Of a stretch of DNA of 64,000 nt, positions 33,507 to 46,765 are shown one piece after another. Below the pieces are notes generated by a model. That model ran no database searches, was not told the origin of the DNA, and was given only the letters and a program-made list of their open reading frames with translations. The translations under genes and the position numbers were made by a program. Source of the stretch: Chamaea fasciata (taxonomy: Eukaryota > Chordata > Aves > Passeriformes > Sylviidae). The stretch is taken from contig JARCOQ010000003.1 of NCBI GenBank assembly GCA_029207755.1, forward strand, positions 91,838,646-91,902,645, in the 5' to 3' direction. The first letter of the stretch is position 1. The number at the start of each line of letters is the position of its first letter.

Positions 33507-34130
33507 AATCACAGAACCATAGAATGGTTTGTGTTGGAAGGGACCTAAAAAAACATCTAGTTCCAAACCCCCTGTCATGGGTAGAAAAACCTTATTAGCT
33601 CAGAGCCCATCCAACCTGACTTTGAATACTTCCCGGGATGGGACATCCACAACTTCTCTGGGGCACCTGTTCCAGTACCTTACCACTCTCCCAGTGAAAA
33701 ACTTCCTCCTCACACATAATATAAAACTACCCATTTTCAGTCTGAGTTCATTCCCCCTTGTCCTATCACTACATGCTCTTGGAAAATGTCCCTCTCTGTC
33801 TTTCTTCAGGTACTGGAAGACTGCAGTTAGGTCACTCCAGTGCCTTCTCCTTTCCAGGCTGAGCAATCCCAACTTTCTCAGCCTTTCCTCATAGGAGAGG
33901 TGCTACACCCCTCTGATGAACTTAGTGGCCTCCTCTGAACCCACTCTAACAGGGCCATGTCGTTCCTATTCTGGGGACCCCAGAGCTTGGTGCGTCTCTG
34001 CAGGTGGGATCTCACTAGAAGGAGGGAAAGGGGCAGAATCCCTTCCCTTGCCTTGCAGACCAAGCTGCTTTAGATGCAGGATACAGTTGGGATTTTGGGT
34101 GATAAGTGCAGATTGCTAGTCTCATGTTCA
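33507..34130 (-). mobile_element. CR1 LINE, 5'-truncated, RT C-terminus plus 3' UTR
   Basis: On the plus strand it starts 'aatcacagaaccatagaatgg', then 'tgtgttggaagggacc' and 'ccctgtcatgggtag': the reverse complement of a CR1 tail. The minus-strand open frame at 33,600-33,872 carries M-G-L-L-S-L-E-R-R-R and Y-W-N-R-C-P-R-E-V-V, the ORF2 C-terminal landmarks. Similarity continues through 'agcctttcctcataggagagg' and 'ccagagcttggtgc' to about 34,130. It matches the 51.0-kb copy closely in layout and is the same subfamily. Frames are broken between 33,878 and 33,872, so no ORF2 product is possible. Confidence 0.94.
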
Positions 34131-37100
34131 TTCTCTCCTTCACCATCATAATAACTGTATTTTGGTTTTAACTTTGACAATTAAAATGTTATGATAAAAC
34201 CAGTATGCAAGAACAACTAATAACAGAGATGGAATATATCCTATATAGTCATGAAGCTGTGTTTTCTACTCAAAAGTGACAATTGTATTTTGTTCATAGA
34301 AAAGTTTTTAATTTGAGTAGACTTTGGAAATAAGCAATTTAGGGAAGCCTTTGCCTTTGTGAGGGAAATTAGGCCATTGCTGTGGTAATAGAGAAGAAAT
34401 TCTATACAGATGCAAAATTATTTTCATTTTAGCAATTTAACTCCAATCATATATTCCTAAATACATTCATGGTTAAGTATCACTATGCATCACATGTAAA
34501 ATATTGAAATGAAAAGATGAAGTTGGGATGATTATTGGATGTGGTAAATTGCAGAGTAGATTTAAGTTTTAACTGGTGGTTGCTTTCTCTGTTGAGTCGG
34601 TTTAGCTACTAAAAGAAGGAAACAGCAATTGCAGAGGCATGTGGATAAAGCTTTGTAGCTCCATGTTTGATACAAGCATGCTAAGGAGTTAAACATGTCA
34701 CTCAAAGGAGTACAGTGCTGGGTTTTTATTTACCTCTGCAGTGTTTCAAGGTTATGTGATCTGTGTTCATAGGTGAGTGATTACTTAAAGTTTATCACTG
34801 TGAGTTAAAGAAATGTTAGTGACTCAAGAGACTATGTGTATTATAAGGCATGTTTCTTATATTGCAAAAAAAATATTTTCCAATGTAATAATTGGAAAGT
34901 ATTGTCCAGTTGGCCATTTTTTAAAAGTACAAGATGTATTCCTGGGAAACAGTGTGTAAAACTGGAAGTGAATACGTATGCAGTGAATAAAACTGAAGTG
35001 AATACATCCATGTATGGGACTGTCAGGATGTAAGACCTACCTCACACGAAATGCCCTTTTTTCGCTAGTAGATGTGTATGACTGGCCTTTACCTCTCTAA
35101 TAATTTTGGGGAACAGGTCTTGTAGTGTGTTTCTGCTGAATAAGGAAGTTGTTGCACTAGATGACTGGTGTTTGAAAACAAAGAATTTGATCTTGGAACT
35201 CTAATATCTAAAACAATAAGTTTTCCTGTTTCAGTGTACCAGAAGTATAAATAAACAGAAACCAAGTTTGATAGTGTTTGTAGCTAAATGCAGTTTCATG
35301 TCATTCTTACTTGTGAGATTTAAATTGGATGTTCTTCCTTGTATGCAAAATTAAAATAGTTACTGTTATATCATGATTACTTGTTGATTTTCTCTTCTGT
35401 AGTAATCAGTGAACATTCAGGTCTCAGATTCTTGGCATTTATCTAAGGTTCTTTTAGGTTCTGTTTTGACACTTACCTTAAGACTATGACTGTAGATAAG
35501 ATGCCTAAATGGATGAAAAAAAAAATTACCATTACTCAGTTTATTGCTAAGTTATTTTGATATTAATTCATTGCAAGAGAAGATATGGAACTTTTAATCA
35601 CTAAAAAATGACCAGCTTTGTAAGAAGGGAAAATGAAGAATGGGCACTAGAGCTTCTTGAATCAGAGGGTGAGAACTGTACATTCTGTGTATGAAATTTA
35701 AGGGGAACTGAGGACAAAAGTCTGCATATGTCATCATCTCTCTCATACTTGAAAGGAATCCAATTTATACCAGACATTTTTAAATGAATACAGCTTACTC
35801 AAAATATTATTTTGATTTAAAGGCTATGAATCTACTGTCAAATACAGCTCAACCACTTCTTGCATTGAAGCTCACGGAATTTTTTCCTGGTGTGTTGCAA
35901 CCCTACTAGTGATTTTTATTCATTTCAGACCATCCATACATGCATTTTAATGGCTTCAGAATGCAGAATTAAAGATTTTTAAATATTATTTCTTTTGAAA
36001 TTTATGAGGCAAAATAAAAAAAAAATTTAAAAAGGTGCTGTCAGTGCTAAGGCACTTATTGAAATAGGTAGGGAATATACATATGGTATTTTTGGGTTTT
36101 TTGGTGGACAGAATGAGCTAAGTAAAATGTTACCTCGTTTATCCCTAACCAGCTGTGCCCATTGCAGTTTTGCAGTTTGTACTTCAAGAGCTGGTGGAAA
36201 GGATTAATTATTCCAAGGTTATAATCACTGTGGTTAGAAAAATCAAGTGATTCTTACTGAGTGTTTCAGCCTAGGTTTCACATGGCAGTTCAAAAGACAG
36301 TCACATACTTTACTATTTCATTACCTCTGTAGTTCTTGAATTTATATGTATGTATATATTGCTCTTATTTATAGCTGCTTATATATGTGAAGTCTTTGTT
36401 TTCCAGCAAACTGTTGCCACAAAGCTCTTGGTTGAACAGTGTTGAGGAAAGATTGTAGTCTTGAGGATTTACCGCCTAATTTGAAACTCCAGCTGCGCAG
36501 GAAGGTGTAAGCTTTTCCTGATCTAGTTTTGATGATAAAGCAGGAGGCAGAGGTGGCTAGTATTCAGTGTCTTCCATGTAGGGAAATAGCTGCAATCTCT
36601 TATGTCTTCTCATTAGAAATTCCATAAAAGCCATTTTAAACTAACAGAACACATCCCTTCAGTTACGGTACACCTACTCCTATCAGGACCTTCTGCTGTG
36701 ATTTTAAACACCATATGTTCATATGTGCTTGTTCTGAAATTTGCACAAATTATCCAAGATTTAATGTGGGAATTAAAAGCAAACAGCTTCCATTAGAAAT
36801 TCTCAAAATCTGAGTAGCTCCATAAAGTAATCCAATACTTGACATTCTTGTTAATATTTTTATCCCTGTATAGTCCAGTTTGGCATTACAGCAGTCACAG
36901 CAAAGGAATCATATTATGTGTTTAGTACTTGAAGCAACTGGAATTAGGAAAGGCAAACTCATTTGCCTAAGTCAGTTAACAAAATCAGCTAATTAATGCT
37001 GCTCTGCTGTATTTCTCTGTATATGTCATAGGAAGCTGATGCTGTGGTGGTGTTCTGCTTAACTTCATTCATTCTGTTGTTTTATGTGCTGAATCACTTT

Positions 37101-39689
37101 ATCCTGTAGTTTCTGCATCATAAAACTTCTTTAATTTGATGTAAACAATAGCTTAATGTTCCCCTAATTACCTCTTATTTTAGCTCTAGTCCTGGACATG
37201 TAAGTGGAAACACTGATTTTCCAGAAGCCAGGGGTGGAGAAGGTTTTTTAATGAGACACAATTAAACCTGACTATTAGGAGTACATTAATTAAATAGTTT
37301 CTAGTTCTTCCTCTGGACTGACTCTGTATTTTTTAGGAATGAACTAATGGGTTTTTTTCATAATTAGTAGAAACAATTTCAAATGTTTTAAATTACTTCC
37401 AGAAAAGAAGATGAAATAAACAACATGGTTAAAACTTTGGCCTCTTTTCAGTTGCACTGAACTGTATTTTAGCCTGGATATTTAGCTGTTCATTTTTTTC
37501 TTGAAGTATCTTTATAGTTATTTGCATATCAGAAACTAATAACTCTTTTATGTCTCTTATAATCGTTCTTCTGGTCTTAGAGGACACCTTGTTGCTTAGC
37601 TGTATTTAATGTTATCTTAGTGAATAGATATGCCTAATTTCCTTTTCTGTAGAATTTCTTCCATTACCACCAGTCTCAAAGTAAAATTTGAGTGTAAATA
37701 CTGAATAAATGTATGAAAATAAATGTAGTACAGCAATGTATATAGTATGGTCCCTATTCAAACTAATAAGAATATATTTGCTTTAGGAAAGTTAAATATC
37801 CAACACTTCATGACACAGTTTTGAAAAATGCTCTATTCTTGTCTAAATTCAGTCATATTTCCTAGTTGCAATGACTTATAGTACGGAGTTTAAAGATCTC
37901 TTTGGGGAAAATCTATTGTTTACTAACACGCTGCTCTGTTGATTCCTGAATTACACAATATGAATCTCTGAACCATTCTCATGCTTTAGTGATTTGAGTG
38001 TCTCCTAGCTAGTATATACCACAAATTCCTAACAGGTGACACCCTAAAATTATTATTCTTCACATAATTCACTTTGAATACTGATTGTATTAAAAATAAG
38101 ACCTGAAAAAAGTAGAACAAAAAACCCCCAACACTCCCAGGGAAAAGTAAATAAACAAACAACAACAAAAACCAGAAAAAACCCAGACTTTTGCTTTACA
38201 GACTCTCTTTGTTCACATTCTGTCATGTCTCCTTCCCTTAATGCTCTTTCTCTGAGGATGAGAAAATTGAAACAGGGAGATAAGTGACTTGTTGAAGTCC
38301 ACAAAAAGAGCTGATTGCAAAATCAAGATATAAATCTCAGAGGCCTGCTTCTTAGTCCTGAACCTCAAGTATTAAACCACAAATAAAGCATAGACCTGAA
38401 TTTCATATCCGAAACTTCGATCTACTCTCCAAAAGAATGACTGTGACCTCTCAGGAGAACACGCTGATGGACTTTTATTCCCCACTACCGCCAGGCAACT
38501 TCCAATTCAGACTGAAATCACAAAGGTTCAGTCAGATGTTCAAAACTTTTCAGAATATTGCATCTCATAAATACGCCTTCCTTTTTCCTTCCCTGACCAC
38601 ACTGTTATCTGACAGTGTTTAACAGTCCTTACCAATAGTCTAGCATATGAATGGCTGTCATTTGGGTTGTCTGACCTTTATACTTTTTATCACCCACAAT
38701 ATGTAAAAAGAAAATCATTAAGTTAAATACTTTTGTCAACTGTTTGTCACTTTACTGCGAAACAGTTAGTGTTTATCATCATTACCATTAAAATGTGCAC
38801 TTCATTTTCCAAATACAGAGGAAGACACCTGCCAGCAAGCACTTTTGAAAAATAATTTCCCCAAGCTGCATGCCCTACTATTTTTGGATATACAGGAGCA
38901 TAAGCCTGTTTGCAATAGTGACATCTAGTGATGCCCAGTCACATTTATATCACCCCTTTCACCAGCTTTAAGCTTTTGCAGCCTTGTACCCCATCAGAAA
39001 TAAAGTTTTTCAAATGAATGAGCAAATATGTCCTTTTTCTTTCTAAAAGACATTGGAAGAAGCAGGAGCTAGTTCTCTAGAACAAAGCTTAAAGACACAC
39101 ATATTTAATCCCGGTGAATACAGTGAGATAGTTTCCAGCCTTGTGGAGCAAAGTGCATTTATCATTTGCAATAAAATAAGCAGAACAATTTTAGACTTTT
39201 CCCTGTTAGTGAATTCTCTTAATTAGGATGAAGGTATAAAGATGGCACATGTCTGTAGGCATTGTAAAGCAAAAAAAAAGTGACAGTATTTTACTTAAAA
39301 GAAATAAATGTTCCAAAATTGTCCCATGGCAGTGTGGACTTGGCAGTACAATATTGGGGCTCTACCCAATGAAATGGTTTTTTATGATTCCTCAGTATAT
39401 CAGTGAATATATTTGTTATCTAAGCTATCCTTTTTTTTCTTCATCTCTATAGTTTTGTCTTGAATATTCATACATCCTGCTTATCACCTATGTATCTTTT
39501 CAAGCCATAGTAATATACAGTAATGCAGTAAAATAAGATAAAGGTTGTATCAAAAGTTTCTTCATTGTTTATAACCAGCACCATTATGATATTTAAAAGT
39601 AAATTATAGTTGTTTACATTACATGAAAATAGATTTTTTTCTGACTGTTACAGTCCACTGTTTTCAGTTCATACTGTGATGATCTAATC
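34131..39689. other. Unique AT-rich DNA, no gene recognised
   Basis: 5.6 kb without any repeat or gene I can support. All open frames are under 85 codons. Stretches such as 36,880-37,060 contain 'cagctaattaatgctgctctg'-like words that recall conserved enhancers, but nothing is decisive. Confidence 0.55.
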
Positions 39690-40070
39690 TTGCTTCTAGG
39701 CATGCTGATGTTCCCAAAAGCTCAATGTACCTTGACATACGCAAAGTGCTACATCTGGTTCTTTGACACGAGCCACTGTGTCACTCCACTCTGTGTATCA
39801 TGTCACTGCGTGTTCAGTGGCATTAGCAAACGGTGCCCTGACACATCCTCTTATGTCAGTCTCTTCTCAGACAAGATTAAGAGCTTTTATATAGCACACG
39901 TGCATTTGAAGTGATGCCACTGAGCCCCGTTGTTCATATTTCTGTAAAGCTGCAATTTCTATGTTGTTAGGAGCAATGCTTTAATTAAAATTGTGTTTAA
40001 TTAAGATCTAATTAAGGAAAAGATAGGAACAGCTTCAAATCAACAGACATTTTCCTAATAGTTCATATCT
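39690..40070. promoter_or_regulatory. Candidate conserved non-coding element (enhancer-like)
   Basis: This stretch has even base composition, several CpGs (acgcaaag, acgagcc, tgcgtgt, aacggtg, cacgtgc) and no simple sequence, then passes into TAATTA-rich homeodomain-type words ('ctttaattaaaattg', 'tttaattaagatc', 'ctaattaagg'). That mix is common in vertebrate developmental enhancers and rare in neutral AT-rich bird DNA. The 74-codon plus frame at 39,690-39,914 has no recognised domain. The call rests on composition and motif texture alone. Confidence 0.25.
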
Positions 40071-41379
40071 AATTGCTTTTTCCCCCCTTCTTTTATATAA
40101 CCTAAGCTTGTTGAACACCAAAGAAATTTGTTGAACTTGTCATAAAAAAAAATCTACAGACTTTTCATGAAAAATTGTCGTGACAAAACAATATTAAACC
40201 ACACCTTCCTAGAATCACAACTGAGAAATTTGGAGGGATACAGGGAATCTGATGTCTTTTAGTATATACAAAATAATCCTATCTCATACTTGCCTCTTCA
40301 GCCTTTTCAAATCTCTGAAAAGGAACTTGAAGTGACTTACAAAAACATAACTATCAGCCATTTCTTCTTGCTAGGTACATTTTCCTTACCATCCATAGTC
40401 AAGTAAGAGCAAGACCGTAGTGAAGAGGCGGAGGGTTCTTTGTTTTTATTTAAAGAAAAAATTGCAAAAGAATAATTCAGGTCACTATATGAATTTATAT
40501 GGTCAGACCTTTTTTTTTTCCATCATATTCCAGGAAAATGTTGTCATATTGGTGGCATACAGTCACCAAAGATTTTATTTCCAGTTTCAGTTTTTGGCAC
40601 ATGCAAATACAAACTTCAGATGTATTTTCAATTACTGCTATCAGAAGAGTTCTCCCCATCAGCCATATGAGCTGGGATGGTTAATTTAGCTAATTATAAC
40701 TCATCATTCCCAACTCAGAGAGTGAATGTTTAATATATGTAGAAAACCATGATCAATCCAAAGAGCAATTTTAAAGTTTAAGCATTTGCTTATTTTAATT
40801 GATATGAATAATAAATTAGGCTGCTGGGCAAACAAACAATGTAAGTTGAGCAATTAATTTCTATTATTTGCTTCAATCTAGTAATATTTACCAGGACTTT
40901 CAAACATTAAAAACATAAGTACTTTTAAAAGTCTTTATATAATTTTATTATGCTTTCACATCCATCATATTTACTTGAAAAACTCTCGTCCGCATATGAA
41001 AAAGCAAATGGAAATTTATCCAACAAAAAATTAAATTTAATAAGAAGTAAGTTAGATTGGGTCACAGATTATTTGATTTTACAATTATATGATTCCATAG
41101 TCATATTTTAATCAGCACTTAAACAGTTATCTTTTTTACAACTGGAGTCAAAAGAAGTGGTGGAAACCTGGTTTGATATGAAAGTCAAAACAAAGAAATG
41201 GTAGTTCCCTAATGTACACAGACACAAAAAACATAAACACAATGTGCCTCCCTTTGGACTCATGTAATTATTTTCCTAAATTTAAAAGAATAAAAAGTCA
41301 AAAACTTGATGAGAATTGGAAGTAACCAAGTAACTGGGAATTAGAAAAGGCTAGGAATAAAGTTCTGTTTGGAGAAATG
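40071..41379. other. Unique AT-rich DNA, no gene recognised
   Basis: Nothing supported. The open frames at 40,420-40,689 and 40,499-40,684 overlap in different frames across T-rich sequence. Confidence 0.55.
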
Positions 41380-41775
41380 TGCAAGACCCCCTCAGGAGAA
41401 AACAGAGAAACTACTTGTCTGCACTGGCAAAGTGTTCACTCCCTGTGCTGCATCTCCTGCAAAGGGTGGACGACCAAGCTGAGGCTTCTCATGAGTAAAC
41501 AGCAGCTGAAGAGGGAATGATGGAGATGTTCCAGGATTAGCTGGTACTCCCAGGGTACTGAAGCAGTTTGGGACCCTGCAGCAAGACACGTGCTCCAAGT
41601 CCAGATGCTGGCAGGTGCACACAGGCCATTGAAGGAGTAGAACAGGGAAATAAGGAGCAGCAGAAATAGCCGAGAAACACAGACTGGGTGAGGCAGTAAT
41701 GGTACTGCTCCTCTTGGTGAAGCATGTCCATGAAGCCAGGGTAGCAGAGGTGCATTGAGAGAAGCTAAATTTCAT
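41380..41775 (-). other. GC-richer island with a 127-codon minus-strand open frame
   Basis: About 400 bases clearly richer in G and C than both flanks, with few A/T runs. A minus-strand frame (41,392-41,775) begins MKFSFSQC, is rich in Ser, Pro, Cys and Leu, and contains P-Q-L-G-R-P-P-F-A-G-D. A second minus frame of 72 codons overlaps it. I do not recognise either product. There is no poly-A tract or target duplication to mark a retrocopy. Possible explanations are an old processed pseudogene, an exon of a non-coding RNA, or a piece of an uncatalogued repeat. Confidence 0.25.
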
Positions 41776-44700
41776 CGATCACCAGAAAAGTAACAGATGT
41801 AGTTGAATTCTAAGGACTGACCAAAGTTGAAAAATACCTTTGGAGAAATATTTGGTGCCTTCAGCTTCCCACTTTATCTTGTATTTTAGAATTTAATTCT
41901 GTAACGAGTCTTCTCCATTGCAATATACCAATTTATTAAACAAAAAACCACAGTGTTTCTAAGTCGTACATTTACATTGAACAAGAATGAAATGAAGTCA
42001 GCATTTGAAATTGCCAATTTAGGTGTTTGTTGTTGTTGTTAATATCATGCTAATTATATTTAAATTAAAAATATAATAAAATCAGTGCTCTCCCATGGGA
42101 TGTTGTAGGTAATAAGTGAGAATGATTTCTTCATCTTAAATTCCCAGTTTAATGTTTTGATTTTTTTTCTCTGTGTAGAACCATGAGTTATATGTGTATC
42201 TCTTTGCTTTAAAACCCTTTGGTTTCCCCTAAAAGACAATGCAGATGATTTTGTTGTGGAACTGCAATTCTTTATGAGGGTGCTCATGTGTAAGATCCCA
42301 TCAGGTTTCAGCTATCATTTCCCCTGTTCATATCCTCTGCAAAGCTCCTCTGTGTTATTTTTGTGTGGCACTGTTATTCATATGGATCTTATGTTTCCCT
42401 TCTTATTGCAAGGTCTTGTTTTGCAATTTCATTATTGTCCCCACATTTGTGAAGTAGTTAATGAAAATATATAGATTTTTAAAATATTTGCAGTTACCTA
42501 ATCCTAAAAAAAGAAGCAATACCGTCAAGAACGATGAAGTAATGCAGTGAACCATTTGGATAAAAAATTTCTGGGGATCTGAAAGTTGTGTGAATTCACT
42601 TTTTCTAAGTGGACAAATTGCCCCAGTTTTTTTAATGCAAAATGAACACACACACACACAAAAATGTTTTTTTCATGTACAGCTTGTGATGAAGGTAGTT
42701 GCTTCACTTTATGCTTGGGAGGGATCCCTAGTTTTGTCAATATAACAAACTCAGATGAAAAGAGTCTATGAAGACATCCTAAAAATTTCAAAGACTTAAC
42801 TTCTATCTATTTGTTTCAAGGGCTTACATCATCCTTAAGTAGCCTGAAGTGCAGGATGCTCTTAGTGGTCTGCTTCCATTTTTATAGGTGCTTTTCAGTG
42901 ACAATCCTCAAACCTGTAATCATTCCAGTTTGATAAAGTGTGTTTTTTCAAACCAGAAAGCAACTGCTCCCCTTAACTGCCCTTTGGTATGCATGACGCT
43001 TTGAAGAGCGGCAGCTTTTTACAGCAGAATTATGAGGATTAAAGATAGTGGGTTTAGAGAGATTTTATCTGGTGCCCGGTTTTTGGAATACTTTCTCTGG
43101 AAAAGTTCACCAAAGCAAAATGGGCCTATCTTAACACTGCAGAATGGTGCATTATGATTATTGTTTTTAATATTATTTAGGAAAAATCCTGGAATAATTA
43201 TTTAGAGTGTTTAATTTAGGGTTTTTCTCTGCCTTACAGTTGAATTATGCCTAAAAGTTTATACTGACCATGGTTATAATTACTGTAAATGCACTGCTTG
43301 CATGTTTTCCAGATGACTTTACCTGCAGCATTTTTTTCTTTAGAAGACAATATTCTCTCAAACTCGCTCCTTTTAACTGCTCATTTGCAAGATAATTGAA
43401 GTGAGACTGAAACTGTGATGTCAGAATAAACAAATACTGCTTATGTGTTAATCATCAAAAGAATAATATTCTTTGTATTTAACATAGCCTGCATTATAGT
43501 AGATACAAGTATGTCTGTGAAGTGTACATTTTATTAACAAAATTGCACAGGTAGAAAGAAAAACAAACCGTATTTTCAGTTCTTTACCTTAGTGTCTCTG
43601 TATGTTCTTATTTTCTACATTTGGAACGAATTAAGTTTTGCTAACCTAGTACAAAATAAGAATAAAACATAAAAGCTAAATGCAAGCATTCTTTGGCCAG
43701 TGGAAACCTTCTTTAAACTTTCATATTATTGAGGTTAACAGAATCTGTTACTTTGAAAACTTTGTCATTCCCATGTGCTATGTTGAAATAGAGCCCAAGG
43801 GAAACAGAAGTCACATAGTAAAGCTTCCTAACTGCTGTGTGAAAATGTAGACAATATAGAAGACTCATTACCATAGATAAAACAGAACCAATTCCTAGAG
43901 GATATTTTATAATAGTTTTGGGCACTTGCATTAGAAAGTTAGTCTATAACAAGATGTTGTGACTTTTATACTAATGAAGGGCATTAAGGAGGTTCTAATT
44001 ATGGTGTCTGGCCTGAAAAATTAATCTAAGATTTTAAAATCTGAGCTGTTTGAAGTAAGCATGACTGTAGCCTCCAGTCACTCAGGCAGGACAGTGACTA
44101 AACTTCTTTTTTTAAAAGAATTATTATGAATGCTACTGCATTTCATTATTGAGGCTATGAAATACCATATGTGTTGAGGAGGACTTGTTAACTCTCTCTA
44201 AGTACATAAATTGTTTTACTAAAAATATTCTCCAATGATGCATAATTCTAATTATGAGTTTTGTGCCCTTCCACTTCCTTTTCTTATCATCAGGCCATGA
44301 AGTTTTTGCACAGAAGGGTTCATTGTAAGGGTATGATAAAATTATCATAATTTTTCAGTACAAGTTTTTGAAAGTTTTGAAATGTGCTTTGAATAGTGCA
44401 GATCTCTGGGTTCTTTGCCACAAATATTCACCACAGTCTGACCAGCATCAGCCCAGTGACCAGTCATGTATTCTGTCGTGCTGAATGAAATCCCTCCTCT
44501 CCTCCACTAACACAAACAACACTGCCTGCTATATACTGCCTGGGAATATACCAACCTACCTTCAGACTGTATTTTAGGTATTTCAACCTTGAACTGAATT
44601 CTGCCTTAATCTCTCTTTTCCTTCAGAATATTTCCAGTCAGCAACTGTGGCACATCAGTGCTATTTCTTACTGGTAATGCATATATAAAATAAAATCTGG

Positions 44701-46209
44701 AGGATTTTTACAAGAGAAATATAAAGAGCAATTAAACAGACAAAAGGATTTTCAAAAAATTTGTAGGAACTTAATAACTTCATTATCCCATACTTTATCA
44801 AATTCGGCTATCATATTTAGCCAATACATCTGAATATTCCAGTAGACAAACAGACAATATTATTTAAATGTGCTTAATTTTCTTAGGAAATCACCTTAAA
44901 TATATTGTTCTCATTTCTTTTTCTTATATATTAGCCTGAATTTTCATTTCTGCCTGACAAGTATGTATTCATATATGATAGGTCATTATGTCATTATTTT
45001 CCTAAAACGTTCACAGGTTTGTAACCACTCCTCTTCAGTAAATCTCATTGAGAGCAGCTGATTTTGAGAAACAAATATACCTGTTTACCTTGCTTAAAAT
45101 GTTTTTGTTTACATTTTCGGCTTCTCAAATTTCCCAAATAGTGAACAGTGTCTTAGTGACAGCACAATATTCAGTGGAAGAGGAAAAGGAGTAAAAATCG
45201 ATGGGATAAAGTCAGCAGAGAAGATATGGACTACTGTTCTTTTTAGGATTTACTTATTCATGTCTCATGTGTATTGTTGGCTATTGACAAGCCCAAGAAG
45301 CCAAAGTAAACAATTTCTTTAAAATATTTTTTCTGAGCCAGGTATAGCTCTTCCTGTAGAGAAGTATATGATGATATTTAAATAAGTCATAGGTAAGGGC
45401 ATTGTCAATTCTTATTAAGTAGGATAGAATAAACATGTAGTACTTTTGCTGGTTTATTGTTTTACTTGTCAGGTATCATTCAACACAAACTCAGGTTTCT
45501 GTTTCCTTACTGTTAAATTAAAGCAGTTTTTCCCAGCACAGGCATGTGGACATAGAGAAGCAGTACAAAAGCCTGTTTAACCTGTTTTTTCTAGCCAGGA
45601 AGGATAAAACTGTTTATCATACTTTAAAAATACTGCTCTCTTTATATGTCCACTTTCCAAGCATTTCTTCCTTCCTTGATGCTAGGGATTTTTAAAAATT
45701 CTTATTGACTATGCAAATCACTTCTGAATATTTTATTTCAATTCTACATCAATAAGATAGAAATGTTTACATTATTATTATTACAACTTAATCGCATGGG
45801 TAACTTCTCAAAACTCTTGATACTAAATCAGTGCTGGCACTTGTCTATATATTTCTGTTAAGCAAGTTATCATGTACTGTGTTCAATTGTCCAATCAATT
45901 AGAGCTCCTGGGCAAAAGGTCTATATATGTAACTCAGTTATGCCAAATAGCAAAACTCCTAATTAGCTAGGCGTCTCGTGCAACTAACTTTCCTAACTTG
46001 TATACCTGAAAAGTCAAATAATCAGTGGAGTCACCAGTATAATTTCATCTGCTGTTTAATGACTGTTTTGAAAAACAGTACTGTAACAGGCTTTTTTTCA
46101 GTGCATCAATAAACAGTGAGTAAAGTAGGATCAGAACAATTTAATCATTGAGTTTGAACAGTTTATGTGCCAGTTATTGAAATCTCATTTTAACCTTTTT
46201 TTAGAATGT
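41776..46209. other. Unique AT-rich DNA, no gene recognised
   Basis: No supported gene. A short (CA)n of 15 bases lies at 42,646-42,660 and (TTG)n of about 13 bases at 42,027-42,039. The sequence around 42,990-43,120 and 45,890-46,000 is more even in composition and might be conserved, without further support. Confidence 0.55.
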
Positions 46210-46765
46210 TAAGTCTAATTACAAGTTTCTCAGGGCTCTAAAGGGCACCATTCAGACTCAGTATCTCTGTCCAGTTTCACCTGGGGCCTCCTCCCAGCAC
46301 AGCCTATGGGTCCAGGAGCTCCATTTTATCTCAGCCTGGAGCTATCAGTACCTATGTTTTAGGTGTGCTGATCTCCAGCCCCTTCTCTGCCCTCTCTTGA
46401 TGGGCCTAAGGTTTGTGCTGTTGGAAATTTCTCCTGGATAGGCCTTGTGGACAGAAGTTGCAGCTTGTCTCCTGTCCCCGTTGCTAACTCACCGATGGAC
46501 TTTGGGTTCATGCTGCTGCCTCATGTCCATCCCTGTCTTTGATCCCATCTGTTTTGCTCCTGGTCAGAGTTCCTGGGCCCAGTCCATTGCTTGCAGTGTC
46601 TGGTGCTGTTGTGGGAGCCAGTGGCCCAGCCCCAGACTGCTCGCAGTGTTCAATCCCTGCAGGATTTCTTCCCACCAGTGCGCTCTGACATTTCTGAGGT
46701 CACATGTTCCTCCTAGATGGTCAACAGGCCAAACAGGCTGGCCTTTGCTGCTCCCTGACAAAAAT
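46210..46765. repeat. GC-rich island, possible uncatalogued repeat
   Basis: About 550 bases of GC-rich text ('cacctggggcctcctcccag', 'gtctcctgtccccgttgc', 'aggccaaacaggctggcc') set abruptly in AT-rich DNA. The sharp composition step suggests an inserted element such as an old LTR or DNA transposon, but I could not find TG...CA ends, terminal repeats or a target duplication. Open frames on both strands (46,445-46,777 plus; 46,564-46,761 minus) have no recognised domain. Confidence 0.3.
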
